64,000 bases of DNA from Bacteroidia bacterium. GTDB taxonomy: Bacteria > Bacteroidota > Bacteroidia > AKYH767-A > OLB10. The stretch is taken from the NCBI GenBank assembly GCA_037045145.1, contig JBAOIA010000012.1, forward strand, positions 62,001 to 126,000, in the 5' to 3' direction. Made by a program: the position numbers and the translations under genes. Shown here one piece after another: positions 1 to 8,933 of the stretch (positions are counted from its first letter, which is position 1; each line of letters opens with the position of its first letter). The notes under the pieces are model-generated. The model was not told the DNA's origin. It worked only from the letters and a program-made list of their open reading frames with translations, and made no database searches.

Positions 1-649
1 AAAACAGTTTAATCCTAAAAAGCCTGTAAGCATCACCCCACATCCTATCTACTCAATTTTTGGTGATAAAGTAAGCCGTGACGAAGCCTGCGAAAAACTG
101 AACCTTGATAAAGGATTTAAATATTTACTTTTTTTCGGGTTTATCAGAAAGTATAAAGGATTGGACATTTTGTTGCAGGCAATGCCATTGATAAAAAATA
201 GAAATCTTAAACTTATTATTGCCGGAGAATTTTATGAATCGAAAGATGAATACTTGAGTCTGATAAAAGAACATCATCTGGAAAGTGTAATCATCATGAA
301 AGATGAATATATTCCAAAAGATGAGGTGCGTTATTATTTCAGTGCTGCTGACCTTATTGTTCAGCCATACAGATCGGCAACACAAAGCGGTGTTACACAA
401 ATTGCATACAGCTTCGATAAACCTATGGTTGTAACCAATGTAGGAGGACTGCCGGAAATGGTTACTGACGGTGTTTCTGGATTTGTGACTGATGTGAATC
501 CCCATGCAATTGCCAAGGCCATTGATAGTTTTTTTATAGAGCAATTGGCAATACCATTTACAGCAGGTGTACAATCAGAAAAGAATAAATTCGGATGGGA
601 TAAAATGATTACAACTGTTAAGGATATGTACCAAACCCTATTAAAATAA
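1..649 (+). CDS. Glycosyltransferase family 4 (group 1), C-terminal part
   Basis: The reading frame is open from base 2 to the stop at 649, so the gene starts before the window and only its C-terminal ~215 residues are visible. The visible part begins with an 'HPIYSIFG' segment, continues with 'FGFIRKYKGLDILLQA' (start of the donor-binding Rossmann domain of GT4 enzymes) and has the late 'GVTQIAYSFDKPMVVTNVGG' then 'PEMV' block that carries the nucleotide-sugar-binding region of this family. It should transfer a sugar from a nucleotide donor, probably to a surface polysaccharide or lipid in the cytoplasm-facing membrane leaflet. Acceptor and sugar cannot be told from this fragment. A TAnnTTTG box right after the stop suggests the next gene has its own promoter. 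Confidence 0.85.
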   Translation, partial: KQFNPKKPVSITPHPIYSIFGDKVSRDEACEKLNLDKGFKYLLFFGFIRKYKGLDILLQAMPLIKNRNLKLIIAGEFYESKDEYLSLIKEHHLESVIIMKDEYIPKDEVRYYFSAADLIVQPYRSATQSGVTQIAYSFDKPMVVTNVGGLPEMVTDGVSGFVTDVNPHAIAKAIDSFFIEQLAIPFTAGVQSEKNKFGWDKMITTVKDMYQTLLK

Positions 650-660
650 AAATATTAGTT

Positions 661-668
661 TAAATTTG
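661..668 (+). promoter_or_regulatory. Putative -7 promoter element (TAAATTTG)
   Basis: TAAATTTG fits the Bacteroidota -7 consensus TAnnTTTG exactly and lies 21 bases before the ATG of the metalloprotease gene. No clear TTTG -33 element is seen at 18-21 bases upstream, so the call rests on the -7 box alone. Confidence 0.35.
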
Positions 669-689
669 TCATACTAAATTGTCTGTTCA

Positions 690-2780
690 ATGTTTTTAAG
701 AAGATTTTTTTTAATCTGTTTTTTACTATTAAATTACTTCGTTAATGCACAAACCGAACGTTGCGGAACACAAGTTTATTTAGAACAATGGCTTGCAGAA
801 AACCCGCAGTTACGAAAAGCCTATGAGCATGAGCAGGCAAATGCTATTGCAAGAACAGAGAGTAACAAAACCATGACTGCAACTATCACAATTCCTGTGG
901 TTTTTCATGTAGTATATAATACTGCAGAGCAAAATATTCCGGACGATAGAATATTAGAGCAACTTGATGTTCTTAACAACGATTACAGTCGTTTAAATCA
1001 GGATGGACAGAGTACACCATCACCATTTTTAGGTGTTTCAGCAGCTGCCAACATTCAATTTTGCTTAGCTAAGCGTGATCCAAATAACAAGCCTACAACA
1101 GGTATCATTAGAAAACAAACAACCACGCAATCGTTCAGTACGGGTGATGATGTGAAAAAAACAGCAACAGGTGGTGCTAAAGGATGGTCAAAAAGTAAAT
1201 ATCTGAACATCTGGATTTGTAATCTTACAGGCAATCTGCTTGGCTATGCAACCATGCCCGGTACAGCAAACGATACACTTGATGGTGTTGTTGTAAGTTA
1301 TTCAACAATTGGCGGTCCTGACAATGTTGGTGTGCATCCAACCTATAACTTAGGTCGTACGCTGACACATGAAGTTGGACACTGGTTGAATCTAATACAT
1401 ATATGGGGTGATGATGGCGGCACATGCACCGGCACAGATAATGTTGCAGACACACCCAATCAGGCATCAGAGCATTTTGGCACACCAAATTTTCCAACTA
1501 TCAGTTGCAGCAACAATCCCGATGGGGATATGTTCATGAACTTTCTTGACTACACTGACGACTATGCTATGAATATTTTTACCGCAGGTCAGTCGTTGCG
1601 TATGCAGGATGCATTAAATAACAGCAGAGCTGCATTACTTACCTCAAAAGGATGTATGGACACGACTACTACAATTGATGTGGCATTACAAAATATTATT
1701 AATGTTGAAACCATATATTGTCAGGGCAGCATTACGCCTTCGGTAGTAATTAAAAACAAAGGAGTGGGAACTATTAGCGCTCTTACATTTTCTGTTAAGC
1801 TTGATGATAATGCAGCAGTAAACAAAAACTGGACAGGTAGTTTGGTTGCAGGAGCTACTACAACAGTTGTTTTAGATATGTTGACAGTTCCAATAGGAAC
1901 ACATTATCTGAATGTAAGTGCTACCCTTAGTGGCGATGGCAATTTGTCAAACAATATCATTGTAAAAAGAATTACCATTACAGGTGCCACTGCCCTACCC
2001 TACAATCAGGATTTTGAAGCAAAAAGATTTCCTGCTGACAACTGGTTGGTGTTGAATGCTGACAATGATGCAACTTTTATGCGAAGCAGGTTGGCCTCAA
2101 TTAATGGCAGTTCTTCACTTTGGTTTTATGCACCATTGCAAACAGCAGCAGGAAGAAAAGATATTGTACAATTAGAGCCATTTGATTTGACTACACTAGC
2201 AGAACCAGTCCTTGCTTTTGATGTAGCCTCCTTGAACGACAACAGCATTAGCACAAAAGCTAGCTTAAAAATATTGGCATCAACAGATTGTGGTAGTTCA
2301 TTTAATCAGATTTTTGAGAAAACAGGAACGGCACTTACAACAGCCGAAGGCAGTGCGTCAAATGTATTTATTCCTGGTGCTGACCAATGGCGTAAAGATT
2401 CTGTTAATCTGAAAGCATTGAATAGTTTTAATAATGTGATTTTACGATTTGAATATACTTCGGGTAATGCCAATGCTCTTTTTATAGATAATCTGCAAAT
2501 TGATCGTCTTGGCGTTATTTATCCTGATGCTTCGAATGTGAATGTGAGTGTTTATGGACAAAGTATATACGGTGTTCTTGACTTTAGTGTGCTGCTTCTA
2601 AAGACCGTAGATTTCAGAGTGGATATTTTTGATGTTGCAGGAAGAAAAGTTTTTACAAAATCATATAACGGCAGTGCTGTTTCTGACCAATTGAGTTTAC
2701 ATCAGTTAGGTGCAGGTGTTTATTTTTTCAGAGTCACATCAGGAAATGATTCTAAGTCGGTAAAAATATTTTTTAGATAG
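690..2780 (+). CDS. Secreted M43-like zinc metalloprotease with T9SS sorting domain
   Basis: A 696-residue protein with an N-terminal signal peptide ending near 'NAQ' (residues 1-20). A zinc-binding motif HEVGHWLNLIH lies at residues 227-237 (His227, Glu228, His231, His237), followed by 'IWG', a Cys-containing 'DDGGTCTGTDNVADTPNQ' loop and the Met-turn-like 'MNFLDYTDD'. This pattern is that of the M43 (cytophagalysin/pappalysin) family. The Gly usual at position 8 of the motif is Asn here. The middle has Ig-like and MAM/jelly-roll-like segments, and the last ~75 residues ('VDIFDVAGRKVFTKS...') look like a T9SS type A sorting domain. The protein probably crosses the outer membrane by T9SS and acts on extracellular proteins. 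It stands alone; the next gene is convergent. Confidence 0.85.
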   Translation: MFLRRFFLICFLLLNYFVNAQTERCGTQVYLEQWLAENPQLRKAYEHEQANAIARTESNKTMTATITIPVVFHVVYNTAEQNIPDDRILEQLDVLNNDYSRLNQDGQSTPSPFLGVSAAANIQFCLAKRDPNNKPTTGIIRKQTTTQSFSTGDDVKKTATGGAKGWSKSKYLNIWICNLTGNLLGYATMPGTANDTLDGVVVSYSTIGGPDNVGVHPTYNLGRTLTHEVGHWLNLIHIWGDDGGTCTGTDNVADTPNQASEHFGTPNFPTISCSNNPDGDMFMNFLDYTDDYAMNIFTAGQSLRMQDALNNSRAALLTSKGCMDTTTTIDVALQNIINVETIYCQGSITPSVVIKNKGVGTISALTFSVKLDDNAAVNKNWTGSLVAGATTTVVLDMLTVPIGTHYLNVSATLSGDGNLSNNIIVKRITITGATALPYNQDFEAKRFPADNWLVLNADNDATFMRSRLASINGSSSLWFYAPLQTAAGRKDIVQLEPFDLTTLAEPVLAFDVASLNDNSISTKASLKILASTDCGSSFNQIFEKTGTALTTAEGSASNVFIPGADQWRKDSVNLKALNSFNNVILRFEYTSGNANALFIDNLQIDRLGVIYPDASNVNVSVYGQSIYGVLDFSVLLLKTVDFRVDIFDVAGRKVFTKSYNGSAVSDQLSLHQLGAGVYFFRVTSGNDSKSVKIFFR

Positions 2781-2972
2781 TAAGCTGGTTATTAATGCAG
2801 CGTTCATAGTTTTTTTTAAGTGATTTTCTGAATTATATTAAAGTGTAGCGTGCATTAAACATTTTGATTTGATGTTGTTATAAATCATCCGGAACTAGGG
2901 TCTTAGGTATGGCGAAATCCATTCTCAAAAGAATGAAAGCAGTTTTAAAACTATATTTTAATATAAACAACA

Positions 2973-2997
2973 AAGCCGCACTCAGGGAATGCGGCTT
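2973..2997 (-). terminator. Rho-independent terminator of sucD
   Basis: Perfect 8-bp inverted repeat AAGCCGCA / TGCGGCTT with a 9-base loop, followed on the minus strand by a T-rich tract (TTGTTGTTTATATT). It lies 28 bases after the sucD stop. Confidence 0.75.
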
Positions 2998-3024
2998 AGA
3001 TTGATTTGGTTTTAGAAAAAATTT

Positions 3025-3906
3025 TTATGCAGTTACTTTACTGAGTACACGCACCATGGTTTCACCAATTTCTGCAGGGGATGCAACAACGTGAATGCCA
3101 CATTCAGTCATGATTTTCATTTTAGCCGCGGCAGTATCGTCAGCGCCACCAACTATGGCTCCGGCATGTCCCATTCTACGACCGGGAGGAGCAGTTTGTC
3201 CAGCAATGAAACCAACGACTGGTTTTTTATTGTTGTTTTTAACCCATCTTGCAGCTTCTGCCTCAAGGTTACCCCCAATTTCACCTATCATGATGATTCC
3301 ATCGGTTTCCGGGTCATTCATAAAAAGCTCAACTGCTTCTTTGGTGGTGGTTCCAATAATAGGGTCTCCACCAATGCCAATAGCAGTAGAAATGCCTGCA
3401 CCTGCTTTTACAACCTGATCGGCAGCTTCGTATGTCAGTGTTCCCGATTTAGAAACTATACCAATGCGTCCTTTCCTGAAGACAAAACCAGGCATGATAC
3501 CAACCTTACATTCACCGGCAGTTATTACCCCGGGGCAGTTTGGACCAATGAGACGAGCTTCTTTGTCGCGCAGATAGTCGCGCACTTGTATCATATCTTT
3601 TGTAGGTATTCCTTCTGTTATGGCTACAATTATTTTTATGCCAGCCTGTGCAGCCTCCATAATTGCATCGGCAGCAAAAGCCGGAGGTACAAAAATGATG
3701 CTTACATCAGCACCGGTTTGTTTTACAGCATCGGCAACGGTATTAAATACAGGTTTATCTAAGTGAGTGGTTCCACCTTTGCCGGGAGTTACACCACCTA
3801 CAACATTGGTTCCATACTCTATCATTTGTCCTGCATGAAAAGTGCCTTCTGTTCCGGTAAATCCCTGAACTATTATTTTTGAATTTTTATTGACTAAAAC
3901 GCTCAT
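3025..3906 (-). CDS. sucD: Succinyl-CoA ligase, alpha subunit
   Basis: A 293-residue protein, full length for the family. The N-terminal CoA-binding Rossmann domain has 'IVQGFTGTEGTFHA' (about 12-25), the middle has 'GPNCPG' (121-126), and 'RRMGHAGAIVGG' carries the phosphorylated histidine (His247). With the beta subunit SucC it forms succinyl-CoA from succinate and CoA, or the reverse with ATP/GTP formation, in the TCA cycle. sucC is not in the window, so the two genes are unlinked here. The ATG at 3906 is the only sensible start. A TATTTTTG box on the minus strand (3940-3933) may be its -7 element, and the terminator at 2973-2997 ends the transcript. Confidence 0.96.
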   Translation of the reverse strand: MSVLVNKNSKIIVQGFTGTEGTFHAGQMIEYGTNVVGGVTPGKGGTTHLDKPVFNTVADAVKQTGADVSIIFVPPAFAADAIMEAAQAGIKIIVAITEGIPTKDMIQVRDYLRDKEARLIGPNCPGVITAGECKVGIMPGFVFRKGRIGIVSKSGTLTYEAADQVVKAGAGISTAIGIGGDPIIGTTTKEAVELFMNDPETDGIIMIGEIGGNLEAEAARWVKNNNKKPVVGFIAGQTAPPGRRMGHAGAIVGGADDTAAAKMKIMTECGIHVVASPAEIGETMVRVLSKVTA

Positions 3907-4112
3907 TGCTTATTGAAAATTAAAAAGATGCGCAAAAATAAATTTTATTTTTGAATTATATTACTAACGGTTTAAAGTTGCTTACTTTTAAATTTAAGGT
4001 TTAGGATTTTTTGGTTTACAGAGTAGGATTTTGTGATTTTAAGTGACGATGAATTACAAATTGCCTTCTCAAATTTTCAAATAAAGTAATCAGATGCTTA
4101 TTTTAAAATGAA

Positions 4113-4925
4113 CTATGGCTCCATAAATTTTTCCATTGCATTGAGGCTGACACCTGTGAAAGAAAAACCCCCATCATGAAAAAGATTTTGCATGGTAACC
4201 TTTCGAGTGAAATCAGAAAACATCATAACAGTATAGTTTGCGCATTCATCGGCAGAGGCATTGCCAAGAGGCGACATGACATCGGCATAATTATAAAATG
4301 CATTAAACCCTTTTATACCGCTACCGGCAGTGGTGGCAGTGGGTGACTGAGAAATGGTGTTTATCCTGACTTTTTTTGCCATGCCATAGTGATACCCAAA
4401 ACTACGCGTGATGCTTTCTAAAAGTGATTTTGCATCGCCCATATCGTTGTAGTGAGGGAAAACACGTTGCGCTGCTATATAGGTGAGTGCAACTACACTA
4501 CTCCACTCATTCAGTGCATCAAGTTTTAACGCAGTTTGCAATGTTTTATGCAAACTTAAGGCAGAAACATCTAATGTTTTATGAAAAAAATCGTAGTCAA
4601 GTGCTGTGTAATGTTTTCCTTTACGGACATTGGGCGACATGCCAATGCTATGTAAAACAAAGTCGAGTTTACCGCCTAAAATTTCCATTGATTTGGTAAA
4701 CAGGTTTTCGAGGTCTTCAATAGAAGTTGCATCTGCTGCTATGACTTGTGCATTACATTCAGCGGCAAGTTTGTTTATTTCGCCCATCCGCATTGCAACA
4801 GGAGCATTGGTTAGTGTAAACATTGCTCCTTCCTGATGTGCACGTTGTGCGGTTTTCCAAGCAATAGAGTTTTCGTCCAATGCACCAAAAATGATTCCCC
4901 GTTTTCCTTTTAACAAATTGTACAT
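4113..4925 (-). CDS. fabI: Enoyl-[acyl-carrier-protein] reductase (NADH), FabI type
   Basis: A 270-residue short-chain dehydrogenase of the FabI type, reducing trans-2-enoyl-ACP in the last step of each fatty-acid elongation cycle. Residues 5-20 form the divergent nucleotide-binding loop ('LKGKRGIIFGALDENSIAW'). The catalytic FabI pair is visible as Tyr149 and Tyr159 with Lys166 (Y-x9-Y-x6-K), offset by three from the E. coli numbering. 'SPTATTAGSGIKGF' is the substrate-binding loop region that also contacts FabI inhibitors. It is transcribed in the same direction as sucD, 206 bases upstream of it; they may or may not share a transcript. Confidence 0.95.
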   Translation of the reverse strand: MYNLLKGKRGIIFGALDENSIAWKTAQRAHQEGAMFTLTNAPVAMRMGEINKLAAECNAQVIAADATSIEDLENLFTKSMEILGGKLDFVLHSIGMSPNVRKGKHYTALDYDFFHKTLDVSALSLHKTLQTALKLDALNEWSSVVALTYIAAQRVFPHYNDMGDAKSLLESITRSFGYHYGMAKKVRINTISQSPTATTAGSGIKGFNAFYNYADVMSPLGNASADECANYTVMMFSDFTRKVTMQNLFHDGGFSFTGVSLNAMEKFMEP

Positions 4926-4973
4926 AAGTTATGTTGTTTTGCGGCTAAAGTAATAGAAATTGATGAAACTACA

Positions 4974-6884
4974 TTATTCTGTGCCACCTGCAATACGTTT
5001 ATTCAATGGCGAGGCGACATCGTCAATAGCAGGCAACTGTCCGCTAAAGTGCACAACGACAGAAGTATCTGTGAGTGATTGCAGAAACAATATTAATTTT
5101 TTCTTCTCTTCCTTGTTGAGTTTTAGCTTTTCATCGGGCAGGGTTTGATTCGGAATGTGAATACCCAGTCCTGCCCCACCACCTTTGTCATAAAAATCTA
5201 TAACCTCTTCGAGTGTTTTATAAACACCATTGTGCATATAGGGTGCTGTGACAGCAATATTTCTGACCGTAGTTGTCTTGAATGCATATTTAAGTTCATC
5301 ATTTTTAAAAACATTGTAGCGGCCAAGATCCCCGTCTAGTTTATAGGGTCGTTTGTTGGTTGATGGTACACCAATAATATCAAACTCACTCTCTCTGTAC
5401 TGCGGTGGTGTTGTACCATTAAAGAGGCCTGCAAAATGACAGTGTCCGCATTTGGCCTTACCCATAAAAATATTGTAACCGTCAATGACAGGTTGTTCTA
5501 ACGTACCTTCACTGCGAATGGCTTTATCGAATGGTGAATCGAAAGACAACTGTGTGCGTTGAAATTCTGCCAATGCTTTTAGAATTCCTTCTTCGCTGAT
5601 GGCTGTATCTTTTGTTCCGGCAAAGGCCTGACTGAATATTTTTTTGTAAGCTGATGATTGATTGAGTTTGGCTACAACTACTTTAAAATCACCGTGCATC
5701 TCTCTCTCATTTTGAACAACAGTTTTTGCCTGATCTTCGAGAACCAATACGCTGGCATCCATAAATAAATTGCGCTGCAAGGCAGCATTGAGTATGGTTG
5801 GTGTGTTTCTTGGCAATGTATCGTTCTTTAAAAAACCGTAAGATTTTGGAAGTCCATCGGTATATGCCATATTTGGTTTATGGCACGATGCACATGACAC
5901 CGAATTGTTGACCGAAAGAATGGGATCAAAGAATAAAAGTTTGCCAAGAAAAGGAAGCATGTCGCCAGTATTACTGCGTTGCATTTTTGTAAAAAAATAG
6001 GTGTTGTATGCTTCTTTCTCAAAAAGGGTTGCTGCATCAAGATTTAATGCTCTGATATTTTGAGGGTCAAAATTCAAAATACTTTTTCTTGCTTTGATGA
6101 GTGATAGGTTTATAGGTACAACATAGTTACGATAAAATGAAAAATAGTCAAACTCCATGCCTTTGTTTACGCTAAGCTGCTGACGGTCGAGAAATGAAAC
6201 TGCAGCGTCAATGCTGTTGTTGACCATGGAGAAATCGGCATTGCGATAAGAGATATTAAGAATGTTACTGATAGAAAGAAGTGCTGCTTTTGTTTCCGCA
6301 ATTCCTGTTTTTATAATTTGACAGTCGAAATTGTTTATACCCAGCGTGTAAATTTTCACAAGACGTAGTTGCATAATTTCAAACAACTGATAGTCGTAGG
6401 GCTTTAATGTTTTGAACGACAGCGACAGTTTTGCTGCAAGTTTAAGTGTGTGATTTAACTCTTCGCGCAGATGCAATTTATTCAATGGCTTTTCGGTAAT
6501 AATTTCTTCAATTACCTGCAATCCATGTGGCGGACGTACATATTTACTTTGCGGTTCTTCTTCAACCATTGGAATTGGTGGGCCGTTGAGGTCGCGCTCT
6601 GTATAAGCAAAATAATATCCGGTGAAACCTTCAAGTTTTTTATAGGCAATACGACAGGCTTTAAATTGTTCAACTAACTGACGAGTGTTTATTTTTTCGC
6701 TGTCAGCAAGGGATTTAAGTTTTTCGATTTCGCCAGAGAAATCTTGAGCAGTTTTTGAGAGGTAAACCTCTAATGCCTGTTGCTGATATTCGTTCTCTTT
6801 AACAGTAATAAATGACCACTGCAGCAATGCTACTATGCCAAGAATTGTTGAAGCTACTATCCATGTGCTTTTCTTAAATCGCAT
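4974..6884 (-). CDS. Diheme cytochrome c peroxidase-like protein with long N-terminal domain
   Basis: A 636-residue protein. A hydrophobic segment at residues 8-27 is a membrane anchor or signal. Residues ~30-300 are a helical N-terminal region with no motif I recognise. Residues ~305-620 are a cytochrome c peroxidase/MauG-type domain with two heme c sites, CASCH at 331-335 and CGHCH at 479-483. A late 'APYMHNG' segment supplies the Met commonly used as distal ligand of the high-potential heme. The likely reaction is reduction of H2O2 with electrons from a periplasmic cytochrome, or MauG-like oxidation of a protein. Classical enzymes are ~330-350 residues, so the N-terminal half is an extension. 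The next gene on this strand, fabI, starts 48 bases away but is functionally unrelated. Confidence 0.85.
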   Translation of the reverse strand: MRFKKSTWIVASTILGIVALLQWSFITVKENEYQQQALEVYLSKTAQDFSGEIEKLKSLADSEKINTRQLVEQFKACRIAYKKLEGFTGYYFAYTERDLNGPPIPMVEEEPQSKYVRPPHGLQVIEEIITEKPLNKLHLREELNHTLKLAAKLSLSFKTLKPYDYQLFEIMQLRLVKIYTLGINNFDCQIIKTGIAETKAALLSISNILNISYRNADFSMVNNSIDAAVSFLDRQQLSVNKGMEFDYFSFYRNYVVPINLSLIKARKSILNFDPQNIRALNLDAATLFEKEAYNTYFFTKMQRSNTGDMLPFLGKLLFFDPILSVNNSVSCASCHKPNMAYTDGLPKSYGFLKNDTLPRNTPTILNAALQRNLFMDASVLVLEDQAKTVVQNEREMHGDFKVVVAKLNQSSAYKKIFSQAFAGTKDTAISEEGILKALAEFQRTQLSFDSPFDKAIRSEGTLEQPVIDGYNIFMGKAKCGHCHFAGLFNGTTPPQYRESEFDIIGVPSTNKRPYKLDGDLGRYNVFKNDELKYAFKTTTVRNIAVTAPYMHNGVYKTLEEVIDFYDKGGGAGLGIHIPNQTLPDEKLKLNKEEKKKLILFLQSLTDTSVVVHFSGQLPAIDDVASPLNKRIAGGTE

Positions 6885-7086
6885 CTTTCAAAAGTGATAA
6901 ATAACTACACATGTACTGTGCTGAAATAAAATAATTATCAACGCAATAGTGGTAATATTTAACTAATATAAAAATGATTTTTGTCAATAATACTTTTAGC
7001 AAAAGTGAGTGCGTTGGAAAAATGAAAAACTACCATCAATCCTTATAAAAACAATATAACCTATCATTTATTAGCACAATAACTGC

Positions 7087-7094
7087 TACTTTCG
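7087..7094 (+). promoter_or_regulatory. Putative -7 promoter element, TACTTTCG variant
   Basis: TACTTTCG differs from TAnnTTTG at one base and lies 19 bases before the GTG start of the ABC-F gene. The same variant occurs on the minus strand at 44667-44660 before the beta-propeller gene, which makes a real variant box more likely than chance. Confidence 0.3.
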
Positions 7095-7113
7095 CGCTTC
7101 AATAAAAAAGCAG

Positions 7114-8928
7114 GTGAATTATTTATCGGTAGAAAATATCAGCAAGAGTTTTGGCGACAGAATTTTATTCAACAACATATCATTTGGAATTGCCAAAGGA
7201 CAAAAACTGGCATTGGTAGCAAGAAATGGCACCGGCAAGACATCACTACTTAGAATTTTAGCAGGACTTGATGTTCCTGACGAAGGAACTGTTACATTCA
7301 GAAATCAGTTGAAACTGAGTTACCTTACACAGGAAAATATTTTGCCGCAGTCGGCCACAGTTGCAGATTGCCTTACAGAGAACACGCACATTGCTGATGC
7401 TTTGTTGAATGAGAAACCGCACTATGAGCTCTCTGAAGAGGAGCAAAAACATTTGGGCAAGATAAAATCTGTTGCCGGAAAATTAGGTGTTCCCTTTTTT
7501 CATCAGAAGGTCAATGAACTTTCAGGTGGGCAGCAAAAACGATTGTCACTATCTAAAGTGTTGATTGATGAGGCTGACTTTATTATTATGGATGAGCCTA
7601 CAAACCACCTGGACCTAGACATGATAGAATGGCTGGAATCGTTTTTAGCATCAACCAATATAACGATGTTACTTGTTACACACGACCGATATTTTTTGGA
7701 TGAGATTTGTGATGAAATCCTTGAGCTTGAAGACGGAAAATTGTACAGACATAAAGGTAACTACAGCTATTATTTAGAGAAGAAATCTGAACGTGATGAA
7801 ATGGAATCGGCCAACTTACAACGTTCAAAAAATCTTTACCGTACGGAATTGGACTGGATGCGGAAACAACCACGAGCACGCGGCACAAAATCTAAATCAC
7901 GTATTGACGCATTTCATGTTCTGGAAGAAAAAACCAAAAAGAAATCTGAACAAGGGAATGTGGAGCTTGATGTCAACATTTCGAGAATAGGAAGTAAAAT
8001 TTTAGAAATTCACCGTATAAGCAAATCGTTTGGCAACCTGAAACTAATTGACAACTTTGACTACTCTCTCCGTAAAGGTGAAAAGATTGGTATTGTTGGA
8101 AGCAATGGCTCGGGAAAAAGTACCTTGTTGAATATTATCATGGGCAAAGAATCTTGCGATAAAGGTAAGATTGTAATGGGTGAAACCATTGTGCCCGGAT
8201 ATTTTGAGCAGCAGTCAAAAAACATTTCAGACCAGAAGCGAGTTATTGAAGTAATACGTGAGATCGCTGACTTTATTCCAATGAGCGGTGGACGAAAAAT
8301 TTCTGCATCACAATTGCTTGAGCGCTTTCTGTTTGACCCATCCATGCATTTTCAATATGTAGAAAAGCTGAGTGGTGGTGAAAAAAGAAGACTTTATTTG
8401 CTTACCATACTGATGAAAAATCCAAATCTTCTGATATTGGATGAGCCTACAAACGATTTAGACATACAGACGCTTTCTGTTCTTGAAGATTATTTAGCTT
8501 CGTTTGAAGGATGTGTACTTATTGTCACGCACGACCGTTTTTTTATGGACAGGGTTGCAGACCACATTTGGGCATTTGAAGGTGATGGCAAAATCAGTGT
8601 CCTGAATGGTAATTACTATGACTACAGACAAAAACTTAAGGAGCAAAAGAGAGAGCAGAAAAAAGAAGCAACTGTGGTAAAAGTAAAACCGGAAGAAACA
8701 GTATCCGGCAAAAAACGCAAACTGTCATTCAAAGAAAAACAGGAGTATGAAAAGCTAGAGAATGAAATTATGCTGCTTGAAGAGGAAAAGTCTATGTTGG
8801 AACAACAGTTGGGCGAATCAGATCTTACCCATGAAAAATTAACGGAAGTGAGCAACCGCTTTCAACAAGTGATTCATGAAATTGATGAAAAGACGATGCG
8901 CTGGATGGAGCTTGCAGAGCATCATTGA
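7114..8928 (+). CDS. ABC-F family ATPase (Uup-like)
   Basis: A 604-residue protein with two ABC cassettes and no membrane segments. First cassette: Walker A ARNGTGKT (36-43), signature LSGGQQKR (from 136), Walker B 'FIIMDEPTNHLDLD'. Second: GSNGSGKST (329-337), signature LSGGEKRR (from 419), 'LLILDEPTNDLD'. Between them is the linker of ABC-F proteins, which reaches into the ribosome E site. The C-terminal ~70 residues, rich in Lys and Glu, look like the coiled-coil DNA/RNA-binding domain of Uup. ABC-F proteins act on ribosomes, easing translation stalls or protecting from drugs; the Uup-like layout fits a housekeeping role. The start is GTG at 7114. The convergent neighbour ends only 5 bases away. 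Confidence 0.9.
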   Translation: MNYLSVENISKSFGDRILFNNISFGIAKGQKLALVARNGTGKTSLLRILAGLDVPDEGTVTFRNQLKLSYLTQENILPQSATVADCLTENTHIADALLNEKPHYELSEEEQKHLGKIKSVAGKLGVPFFHQKVNELSGGQQKRLSLSKVLIDEADFIIMDEPTNHLDLDMIEWLESFLASTNITMLLVTHDRYFLDEICDEILELEDGKLYRHKGNYSYYLEKKSERDEMESANLQRSKNLYRTELDWMRKQPRARGTKSKSRIDAFHVLEEKTKKKSEQGNVELDVNISRIGSKILEIHRISKSFGNLKLIDNFDYSLRKGEKIGIVGSNGSGKSTLLNIIMGKESCDKGKIVMGETIVPGYFEQQSKNISDQKRVIEVIREIADFIPMSGGRKISASQLLERFLFDPSMHFQYVEKLSGGEKRRLYLLTILMKNPNLLILDEPTNDLDIQTLSVLEDYLASFEGCVLIVTHDRFFMDRVADHIWAFEGDGKISVLNGNYYDYRQKLKEQKREQKKEATVVKVKPEETVSGKKRKLSFKEKQEYEKLENEIMLLEEEKSMLEQQLGESDLTHEKLTEVSNRFQQVIHEIDEKTMRWMELAEHH

Positions 8929-8933
8929 TTCAT

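Noticed and set aside
2909..3004. A 31-codon ORF (ATG 2909) between the M43 protease and sucD
   Set aside because: It runs through the sucD terminator hairpin and has no family resemblance.
3091..3762. A 223-codon frame opposite sucD
   Set aside because: It is the complement of a clear sucD gene with fixed motifs; a shadow frame.
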